Below, one piece after another: positions 58,292-64,000 of a DNA stretch of 64,000 bases. The stretch comes from Actinomadura opuntiae (GTDB taxonomy: Bacteria; Actinomycetota; Actinomycetes; Streptosporangiales; Streptosporangiaceae), in assembly GCF_030283205.1 (NCBI RefSeq), contig NZ_JASNWF010000003.1, forward strand, positions 483,347 to 547,346, written 5' to 3'. Under the pieces are notes generated by a model. The model was not told where the DNA came from and made no database searches. It was given only the letters and a program-made list of their open reading frames with translations. Numbering within the stretch: position 1 is the first letter of the stretch; each line of letters starts with the position of its first letter. The translations under genes were made by a program, and so were the position numbers.

Positions 58292-59482
58292 ATGAACGAG
58301 TCGATCAACCTGGTCAGCGGCGAGTTCTGGGGCCGCGACCCGCACGAGGAACTGCGCTGGATCCGCGAGAACGACCCCGTCTACCGCGACGCGAACGGCG
58401 GCGTGTGGGGCATCTCCAAGCACGCCGACGTCAAGGCGGTGTCCCGCGACCCCGAGGCGTTCTCCAGCGCGCACGGGATCCGGCCGGACAACGCGGCGAT
58501 GCCGATGATGATCGACATGGACGACCCCGAGCATAAGCTGCGCCGCAAGCTGGTCAGCGCCGGCTTCACCCCGCGCCGGGTCGCCGAGCAGGAGGACTAC
58601 CTGCGGCGGATCTGCGACGAGATCATCGACGCGGTGTGCGAGCGGGGCGAGTGCGACTTCGTCCACGACATCGCCGCCCAGCTGCCGCTCATCGTGATCG
58701 GGGACGCGCTCGGCTTCGCGCCGCAGGACCGCGAGACCCTGCTGGCCTGGTCGGACGACATGCTGCGGGCGCTGACCGGCGGCGACGACCCGGAGCTGAT
58801 GGTCAAGGCCGCGGACGCCTTCACCGGGTTCAACGAGTACGCCACCCGGGCCGTCGAGCGGCGCCGCGCCGAACCGCGCGACGACCTGCTGAGCATCCTC
58901 GTGCACGCCGAGATCGACGGCGACCACCTCGACCACGACTCGCTGCTCCAGGAGTCGCTGCTGATCCTGATCGGCGGCGACGAGACGACCCGGCACGTCA
59001 TCTCCGGCGGCATGTACCAGCTGTGCCTGCACCCCGACCAGCGGCAGAAGCTGATCGACGACCCCGGGAAGATCCCGACGGCGGTCGAGGAGATGCTGCG
59101 CTGGGTCTCCCCCATCAAGAACATGAACCGGACCGCGACCCGCGACGTCGAGGTGCGCGGGCGGACGATCCGCGAGGGCGACAAGGTCCTGCTGCTCTAC
59201 CCGTCGGCCAACCGGGACGAGGAGGTGTTCGAGGACCCGTTCCGGTTCGACGTCGAGCGCGCCCCGAACGACCACATCGCGTTCGGCAACGGCCCGCACT
59301 TCTGCCTCGGCAACAGCCTCGCCCGGCTGGAGCTGAAGGTTATGTTCGAGCGGCTGATGGCCCGGCTGCCCGACATCGAGCCGATCGACGACGCCGAGCC
59401 CTCCCACCGGTCGGCCAACTTCGTCTCCGGCTACGAGTCGCTCAAGGTGCGGTTCACCCCGTCCGCGCGGCTGGGCGCCTGA
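58292..59482 (+). CDS. Cytochrome P450, CYP142-like (steroid side-chain 26-hydroxylase type)
   Basis: 396 residues. I-helix GGDETTRH, ExxR in EEMLRW, heme-binding FGNGPHFCLGN with the cysteine ligand. Segments GIRPDNAAMPMMIDMDDPEH and ANFVSGYESLKVRFTPS closely match what I recall of Mycobacterium CYP142, which oxidises the terminal carbon of the cholesterol side chain. By inference it would begin breakdown of a sterol or other branched alkyl chain, with the synthetase and thioesterase nearby. The ATG at 58292 has GGTGGAGATAG before it. It overlaps no gene; F420-type oxidoreductase starts 1 base after its stop. Confidence 0.82.
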   Translation: MNESINLVSGEFWGRDPHEELRWIRENDPVYRDANGGVWGISKHADVKAVSRDPEAFSSAHGIRPDNAAMPMMIDMDDPEHKLRRKLVSAGFTPRRVAEQEDYLRRICDEIIDAVCERGECDFVHDIAAQLPLIVIGDALGFAPQDRETLLAWSDDMLRALTGGDDPELMVKAADAFTGFNEYATRAVERRRAEPRDDLLSILVHAEIDGDHLDHDSLLQESLLILIGGDETTRHVISGGMYQLCLHPDQRQKLIDDPGKIPTAVEEMLRWVSPIKNMNRTATRDVEVRGRTIREGDKVLLLYPSANRDEEVFEDPFRFDVERAPNDHIAFGNGPHFCLGNSLARLELKVMFERLMARLPDIEPIDDAEPSHRSANFVSGYESLKVRFTPSARLGA

Positions 59483-59483
59483 C

Positions 59484-60572
59484 GTGCCGGCCGCGGGCGA
59501 CCTGCCGGAACTCGGCTTCTACGGGCTGGCCGGGCACGCGTCCTCGCCCCGCGACCTGCTCGGCCAGGTGCGCGACGGCGAGCGGCTCGGCCTCGGCTCG
59601 GTGTTCCTGTCCGAGCGCTTCGCCACCAAGGACGCCGCCACCCTGTCGGGCGCGGCGGGCGCGGCGAGCGAGCGCCTCGGCATCGCCACCGCCGCCACCA
59701 ACCACAACACGCGCCACCCGCTCGTCACCGCCACGTTCGCCGCGACGATGCACCGGCTCACCGGCGGGCGCTTCGCGCTCGGCCTCGGCCGCGGGTTCGA
59801 CATGCTCTTCGACGTGATGGGCCTACCGCGCGTCACGTCCGCGCAGCTGGAGGACTTCATCGGGATCATGCGGCGGCTGTGGCGCGGCGAGGCGGTGATC
59901 GACCACCACGGGCCCGCCGGCGACTTCCCGTACCTGAACCAGGACGCCTCGTTCGACGAGGACATCCCGGTCCTGCTCACCGCGATGGGCGAGAAGACCC
60001 TGGAGTTCGCCGGGGCGGTCGCGGACGGCGTCGTCCTGCACACCTTCTTCACCGACGAGACGCTGAGCCGATCGGTGCGGGCGGTGCGGCGGGGCGCCGA
60101 GCGCGCCGGGCGCGACCCGGCGGGCGTCCGGGTCTGGGCGGTCCTCGCCACGGTCGGCGATCACCTGGACGAGGAGCAGCGGCTGCGCAAGCTCGTCGGC
60201 CGGTTCGCCACGTACCTGCAGGGCTACGGCGACCTGCTGGTGCGCGTCAACGGCTGGGACCCGGCGCCGCTCGCCCGCTTCCGCGCGGACGACCTCGTCA
60301 GTGGTTTCCCCGGCGCGTTCGACGCGATCGGAACGGTGGAGCAGCTCGAACACGTCGCGATGCTGATCCCGGACGAGTGGCTGGCCGCGTCGGCGACCGG
60401 GAGCGCGGCGGCGTGCGCGCGGCGCGTCCTCGACCAGTTCGACGCGGGCGCCGACGGGGTGATCCTGCACGGCGTCACACCGGCCGAGGTCGAGCCGGTC
60501 GTCACCGCGTACCGGGAGGCCAGGCCCGCGGGCTTCGCGAGCGGCGCCCAGCGCAACCCCGGTCGGAGCTGA
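59484..60572 (+). CDS. F420-type LLM-class oxidoreductase (TIGR03857-like)
   Basis: 362 residues with the luciferase-like barrel: ELGFYGLAGHASSPRDLLGQVRDGERLGLGSVFLSERF region, then ATNHNTRHPLVTATFAATMHRLTGGRF, and MGEKTLEFAGAVADGVVLHTFF. TIGR03857 is a family of predicted F420 enzymes common in actinobacteria and found in steroid-degradation regions; the reaction is not assigned. GTG start at 59484, 1 base after the P450 stop, so the two are co-transcribed. Confidence 0.83.
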   Translation: MPAAGDLPELGFYGLAGHASSPRDLLGQVRDGERLGLGSVFLSERFATKDAATLSGAAGAASERLGIATAATNHNTRHPLVTATFAATMHRLTGGRFALGLGRGFDMLFDVMGLPRVTSAQLEDFIGIMRRLWRGEAVIDHHGPAGDFPYLNQDASFDEDIPVLLTAMGEKTLEFAGAVADGVVLHTFFTDETLSRSVRAVRRGAERAGRDPAGVRVWAVLATVGDHLDEEQRLRKLVGRFATYLQGYGDLLVRVNGWDPAPLARFRADDLVSGFPGAFDAIGTVEQLEHVAMLIPDEWLAASATGSAAACARRVLDQFDAGADGVILHGVTPAEVEPVVTAYREARPAGFASGAQRNPGRS

Positions 60573-60577
60573 GCCCC

Positions 60578-61612
60578 GTGCCCGTCATCGACGGCCCGTC
60601 GGGGCTCACTCCGGCCGCGCTCAGCGAGATCTTCGAGGCGCCCGTGACCGCCGTGCACTGGGAGAAGGTGGGGTCCGGGCAGATCGGCGCGTGCTACCGC
60701 CTCCGGCTGGAGGGCGCCGAGGGCGTGCCGCGCCGCCTGGTCGCGAAGCTGGCCGCCGAGGACGAAGCGTCCCGCGCGTTCCTCGGCCCTGCGTACCGGG
60801 CCGAGGTGTCCTTCTACCGGGACATCGCCCCGACGGTGGCGGTCCGGACGCCTCGCTGCCACTACAGCGCCCTGTCCGACGACAACACGACGTTCGTCCT
60901 GCTGCTCGAAGACCTGCACCCGGCGACGCAGGGCGACCAGATCGCCGGTTGCACGCCGGAGCAGGCGGCCGACGCGGTCACGAACCTGGCGGGCCTGCAC
61001 GGACCCCGCTGGTGCGACCCGACACTGCTGGACCTGCCGTGGCTGAGCGCGGTCGGCGAGGACGACGCGGTCACGCTGGGCGAGGTGTACGCGCCCGCCG
61101 TCGAGACGTTCGTCGACCGCTTCGCCGGCGAACTCGGCGACCGGGACGTCCGGACGCTCCGCGAGACCGCCGACGCGATCGCCGCATGGGTGACGGCCCG
61201 TCCGGAACGCTTCGGCCTCGTCCACGGCGACTACCGGCTGGACAACCTCATCTTCCCGCCCGCCCCCGAACGCGGCGTGACGGCGGTGGACTGGCAGACG
61301 CTCAGCCTCGGGCATCCGCTGCGCGACCTGGCCTTCTTCCTCGGCACCGGCCTGGACCCCGGCGACCGGGCCGCGTACGAGCACTCGCTGGTCGAGACCT
61401 ACCACGCTGCCGTGACCGGGTATGGAGTGGACGGCTACGGCCTCGGCGAATGCTTCGAGGACTACCGGTTCGCCGCACTCCAGGGCCCACTGATCACCGT
61501 CCTGGGGTGCGCGTACGGGACGCGCACCGAACGCGGCGACCGCATGTTCCTGACCATGACGACGCGTTCCTGCGCCGCGATCCGCGACCTCGGCTCGCTC
61601 TCCCTGATCTGA
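60578..61612 (+). CDS. APH-type phosphotransferase family protein
   Basis: 344 residues. Kinase-like fold with Brenner motif LVHGDYRLDNLIF and the DFG-like VDWQTLSLGHPLRDLAFFLGTG. Family members phosphorylate small molecules such as ecdysteroids, aminoglycosides or choline, and copies in actinobacterial steroid or lipid clusters are unassigned. GTG 60578 has GGAG eight to twelve bases before it and starts 5 bases after the previous stop. Third gene of the P450 operon. No resistance role is implied. Confidence 0.82.
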   Translation: MPVIDGPSGLTPAALSEIFEAPVTAVHWEKVGSGQIGACYRLRLEGAEGVPRRLVAKLAAEDEASRAFLGPAYRAEVSFYRDIAPTVAVRTPRCHYSALSDDNTTFVLLLEDLHPATQGDQIAGCTPEQAADAVTNLAGLHGPRWCDPTLLDLPWLSAVGEDDAVTLGEVYAPAVETFVDRFAGELGDRDVRTLRETADAIAAWVTARPERFGLVHGDYRLDNLIFPPAPERGVTAVDWQTLSLGHPLRDLAFFLGTGLDPGDRAAYEHSLVETYHAAVTGYGVDGYGLGECFEDYRFAALQGPLITVLGCAYGTRTERGDRMFLTMTTRSCAAIRDLGSLSLI

Positions 61613-61619
61613 GTCACCG

Positions 61620-61654
61620 GACGCGTCGTCGAAACCGGCCCGGCGCGACGTGTC
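61620..61654. terminator. Hairpin between convergent kinase and nitroreductase-family genes
   Basis: GACGCGTCG (61620-61628) pairs with CGACGTGTC (61646-61654), with one G-T wobble, enclosing a 17-base loop region that is itself GC-rich. It overlaps the stop of the minus-strand gene and can serve both convergent units. Confidence 0.5.
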
Positions 61655-62144
61655 AGGCCGGCTCGCAGATGACGACGGGGATCTCGCGGTCCGTCCAGGA
61701 CTGGTACTTGTCGAAGTCGGCGTAGACGGCGACGAGACGGGGCCACAGCGCCGCGCGCTCCTCGGGGTCGGCGGTGCGGGCGCGCATGCGGCGGACGTCC
61801 CGCCGCACCTGGACGGTCACCCGCGGATCCGCGCACAGGTTCAGATACCAGAGGGGATGCTTCGGCAGCCCGCCTTGGGAGGCCACGAGGATGACGCGCT
61901 CGCCGTCCGGCATGTACAGCAGCGGTTGCGTGCGCGGCCGCCCCGTCTTGCGGCCCTTGGTGGTGAGCAGGCAGATCGGCACGCCCTTGCGGAAGGCGCT
62001 GCCGATCCGCCAGGTGCCGCCGATCCGGCCGCCGGTCGCGCGGTAGGCGGCGATGTTGAGCCGCGCCATCACCTTCATGATCTTCGGCACGATCGGCGAG
62101 TCCATGCCCTTGGGCGCGGTGCTGCTCGTGGGCGACATCGTCAT
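61653..62144 (-). CDS. Deazaflavin-dependent nitroreductase-family protein (Ddn/F420H2-dependent)
   Basis: 163 residues with the split-barrel pattern of the Ddn family: GRKTGRPRTQPLLYMPDGERVILVASQGG region, then HPLWYLNLCADPRVTVQV. Ddn relatives use reduced F420 and act on quinones, nitro compounds or lipids. The ATG at 62144 overlaps the SDR stop (ATGA). A hydrophobic N-terminal helix could associate with the membrane. Downstream gene of a two-gene unit with the SDR. Confidence 0.86.
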   Translation of the reverse strand: MTMSPTSSTAPKGMDSPIVPKIMKVMARLNIAAYRATGGRIGGTWRIGSAFRKGVPICLLTTKGRKTGRPRTQPLLYMPDGERVILVASQGGLPKHPLWYLNLCADPRVTVQVRRDVRRMRARTADPEERAALWPRLVAVYADFDKYQSWTDREIPVVICEPA

Positions 62145-62983
62145 CCCTTCCCTTCGAAGTCGGGCAGCCGCGGCAGGCGTCCGGCGGCCAGCGCCTCCGC
62201 CTGCTCGGCGAGCCCCGGCTCGTACTCGGGGTGGGTGAGGACGAGGAAGCGCCCCTCGCGGACGGCGCTCAGCGTCTCCTCCACCACCCGCTCCACGGGG
62301 ATGCCGCCGGCGACGGTGGCGGCGATCATCTCCCCCATGAACGCGGAGTCCTCCCCCGGCTCGGTGGCCAGGTCCTCCGGCCGCCCCCGTTCCGACTCGT
62401 GGATGCGGGTCCGCACCCCGCCCGGGCACAGCGCCGAGACGCGCAGCGGGGAGTTCTCCAGCGCCAGTTCCTGGGCGAGGCTGAGCGTCGCGGCGAACGC
62501 CGCCCACTTGGAGACGGTGTAGGGCGCGGCGCCTGGACCGGCGAACAGGCCCGCGACCGAACAGGTGTTGACGATGTGGCCCTCCCCGCCCTGCTCGATC
62601 ATCCGGGGCACGAAGGAACGGACACCGTGCAGGATGCCCCACAGGTTCACCCGCAGCGTCCACTCGAAGTCGGCGGCGGGACGCGTCCATGTCCGCCCGC
62701 CCATGTAGACGCCCGCGTTGTTGAACAGCAGGCGCACCTCGCCGAGCGAGCCGAACGCGCGGTCGGCGAACGCCAGCACCGAATCCTCGTCGCCGACGTC
62801 GGTGACCTGCGTGACGACCGTGGTGCCGGGGCTCACGGCGCGTTCGGTCTCCGCGAGGGCCTCTTCGTCGATGTCGGCGAGCGCCAGGCTCACGCCCTCG
62901 CGCGCCAGCCGGACGGCGAGAGCGCGCCCGATGCCGCTGCCCGCGCCGGTGATGGCCGCCGCCTTCCCGCGCAGTTCCCGCAC
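62141..62983 (-). CDS. SDR-family oxidoreductase
   Basis: 280 residues. Cofactor motif TGAGSGIG, the catalytic triad Ser in NTCSVAG, Tyr and Lys in YTVSKWA, and NNAG. GTG 62983 is chosen because GGAGG is 7 bases away; two earlier GTG/ATG choices are closer or unsupported. Probably oxidises or reduces an alcohol/ketone with NAD(P). It is divergent from the next SDR, with a dyad between them. Confidence 0.88.
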   Translation of the reverse strand: MRELRGKAAAITGAGSGIGRALAVRLAREGVSLALADIDEEALAETERAVSPGTTVVTQVTDVGDEDSVLAFADRAFGSLGEVRLLFNNAGVYMGGRTWTRPAADFEWTLRVNLWGILHGVRSFVPRMIEQGGEGHIVNTCSVAGLFAGPGAAPYTVSKWAAFAATLSLAQELALENSPLRVSALCPGGVRTRIHESERGRPEDLATEPGEDSAFMGEMIAATVAGGIPVERVVEETLSAVREGRFLVLTHPEYEPGLAEQAEALAAGRLPRLPDFEGKG

Positions 62984-63051
62984 CCGCACCCTCCAGCACC
63001 GGCCCGCCCGCCCCTGTCGGCGGGATCGCCAGCACGCTAATCTCAATCCGA

Positions 63052-63064
63052 ACTTGCATCAAGT
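63052..63064. promoter_or_regulatory. ACTTG-CAT-CAAGT dyad between divergent SDR genes
   Basis: A perfect 5+3+5 inverted repeat, followed at once by direct repeats of ATCAAGT (63058-63064 and 63065-63071). CATCAAGT also occurs at 58184-58191 in the P450 promoter region. A common regulator for the two promoters is possible but not proved. Confidence 0.4.
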
Positions 63065-63084
63065 ATCAAGTATCCGGAGGGCCT

Positions 63085-63846
63085 ATGACCGTGCCCGCCC
63101 CCTCCCCCACCACCGCCGTCATCGTGACGGGCGCCGCCTCGGGCATCGGGGCCGCCTGCGCCCGCGCCCTGGCGGAGGCCGGCCGCCCGGTCGCCCTCTG
63201 GGACCGCGCCGACGCCGCCGGCGTCGCCTCCGCCATCACCGCCGACACCGGGACGGCGACGCTGGCCGTCGGCATCGACGTGACCGACTCGTCCGCCTTC
63301 CCCGACGCGATCGAGGGCAGCCGCATCGCGCTCGGGCCGATCGGCGGGCTCGTCCACGCCGCCGGGATCTCCGGGCCCGCCGCGGTCGGCGACCTCGACG
63401 AGGCCCGCTGGGACGCGGTCCAGCACGTCAACCTGCGGGCGCACGCCCTGCTGTCCCAGGCGCTGCTGGACGACCTGCGCGCGCAGGAGGGCTCGGCGAT
63501 CGTCGGGATCGCCTCGATCGAGGCGTTCCTCGGGAGCCTGTTCATCCCGTCGTACTGCGCGTCCAAGGCCGGGATGCTCGGCCTCACCCGTTCGCTGGCG
63601 CACCTGCTCGCCGGCGACGGCGTCCGCGTCAACGCCGTCTGCCCCGGGTACATCGACACCCCGATGCTCAGCACGGACGTGCCGGCGGAGATGCGGCCGC
63701 TGTTCGAGGCCAAGGCCCCCGTCGGCCGGCTCGGACGTCCCGAGGAGGTGGCCGCGGCGGTCAGGTTCCTCATGAGCGACGAGGCCTCGTTCATCACCGG
63801 CACCCATCTGACGGTCGACGGCGGCACCACCGCGGTCGACCGCTGA
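63085..63846 (+). CDS. SDR-family oxidoreductase
   Basis: 253 residues. TGAASGIG cofactor motif, HAAGI, catalytic YCASKAG and the end TGTHLTVDGGT. Typical 3-oxoacyl or hydroxysteroid-type dehydrogenase, NAD(P)-dependent. CCGGAGGG precedes the ATG at 63085. It is divergent from the previous SDR and was likely followed by another gene in an operon, now broken by an insertion element. Confidence 0.9.
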   Translation: MTVPAPSPTTAVIVTGAASGIGAACARALAEAGRPVALWDRADAAGVASAITADTGTATLAVGIDVTDSSAFPDAIEGSRIALGPIGGLVHAAGISGPAAVGDLDEARWDAVQHVNLRAHALLSQALLDDLRAQEGSAIVGIASIEAFLGSLFIPSYCASKAGMLGLTRSLAHLLAGDGVRVNAVCPGYIDTPMLSTDVPAEMRPLFEAKAPVGRLGRPEEVAAAVRFLMSDEASFITGTHLTVDGGTTAVDR

Positions 63847-63890
63847 CTCGGCCCACGAAGACGACTCGGCCTGCAAGAGGAGACTTCCCA

Positions 63891-63926
63891 ATGAGGTTGT
63901 CAAGCCGCGACCGTGACGGGCGGTGA
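63891..63926 (+). pseudogene. Start of a gene interrupted by an IS110-type element
   Basis: GAGGAGA (63877-63883) and an ATG at 63891 with good spacing look like a real gene start 44 bases after the SDR stop. The frame gives only eleven codons and a TGA, because after ATGAGG the sequence is that of the insertion element (its transposase stop is at 63900-63902). I infer an operon gene was hit near its 5' end; the rest lies outside the window if it still exists. Confidence 0.45.
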
Positions 63927-64000
63927 GTGGTGGTAGCACTCACCGTTGCGGATCATGGCCCACAGCACGTTGACGCGGCGACGGGCCAGCGACAACAGCG
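63897..64000. mobile_element. IS110-family insertion sequence, one end only
   Basis: The last 100 bases carry the C-terminal end of an IS110-type transposase on the minus strand. The element continues beyond the window. Its outer boundary lies near 63895-63899 but cannot be fixed without the other end, since IS110 elements have no terminal inverted repeats or large duplications. Confidence 0.7.
63900..64000 (-). CDS. IS110-family transposase, C-terminal 32 residues (partial)
   Basis: Reading the minus strand to the TGA at 63902-63900 gives LLSLARRRVNVLWAMIRNGE followed by CYHHSPPVTVAA. The RRRVNVLWAM segment and the PPVT end are the common C-terminus of actinobacterial IS110-type transposases (DEDD/RuvC-like catalytic domain plus a C-terminal Tnp_2 domain). 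The 5' part is outside the window. Confidence 0.75.
   Translation of the reverse strand, partial: LLSLARRRVNVLWAMIRNGECYHHSPPVTVAA

Noticed and set aside
60578..61612. Aminoglycoside resistance gene
   Set aside because: The APH-like kinase fold is shared by many metabolic kinases and the gene sits in a P450/F420 catabolic operon, so resistance is not supported.
1..64000. tRNA, rRNA or riboswitch genes
   Set aside because: I saw no cloverleaf-like or conserved riboswitch core sequences in the intergenic regions; a covariance-model search would be needed to exclude weak ones.

Overview
The window is very GC-rich DNA with G/C-biased third codon positions, frequent GTG starts and many 4-base ATGA/GTGA gene overlaps. 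Together with a Cvn-type conservon, several F420-type oxidoreductases, a CYP142-like P450 and actinobacterial-style paa and bkd loci, this points to a filamentous actinomycete. Actinomadura/Thermomonosporaceae is my best guess, by inference only. I see no rRNA, tRNA, CRISPR array or replication origin. The window is chromosomal-looking metabolic and regulatory DNA, cut at the left inside a ThuA-domain gene and at the right inside an IS110-type transposase.

Left part (1-18.6 kb): a catabolic region. A compact minus-strand operon (9752 down to 685) encodes an aldehyde dehydrogenase, a zinc alcohol dehydrogenase, a ThDP-dependent enzyme and a complete branched-chain-amino-acid-type ABC importer whose LivM permease and LivG ATPase are fused. 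A divergent IclR regulator heads a plus-strand group with a family III CoA-transferase and a citryl-CoA-lyase-like protein. An acyl-CoA synthetase, a secreted phosphodiester glycosidase and an acyl-CoA dehydrogenase-like protein follow.

Middle (18.6-33 kb): signalling and regulation. A conservon (histidine-kinase-like CvnA, roadblock CvnB, DUF742 CvnC, GTPase CvnD) has a GAF protein as fifth gene. After it come a TIGR02206 membrane protein, a DUF4132 protein, a TetR/MFS efflux pair with a striking 32-base palindrome, an OmpR-type two-component system, a secreted GH129/GH101-like lipoprotein and a frame-disrupted small membrane protein gene.

33-44 kb: aromatic and keto-acid catabolism. paaABCDE (phenylacetyl-CoA epoxidase) has a TetR regulator at its far end and a palindromic operator upstream of paaA. 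An Lrp-type regulator is divergent from a three-gene branched-chain 2-oxoacid dehydrogenase operon (E1alpha, E1beta, E2).

44-52.6 kb: a redox/iron island. It holds a stand-alone cytochrome oxidase subunit I, two hemerythrin-domain proteins, a formaldehyde-dehydrogenase-like enzyme, a large unassigned ferritin-like protein, and a HemK2/MTQ2-like methyltransferase, CDGSH iron-sulfur protein and haem-oxygenase-like iron enzyme side by side. This is the part I find most likely to hide an undescribed system.

52.6-64 kb: an MFS/MarR divergent pair, then a lipid or steroid catabolism island (hotdog thioesterase, GntR, acyl-CoA synthetase, CYP142-like P450, F420-type oxidoreductase, APH-like kinase, deazaflavin-dependent nitroreductase-family protein, two SDRs). 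It ends where an IS110-family element appears to have landed a few bases into the next gene of the operon.
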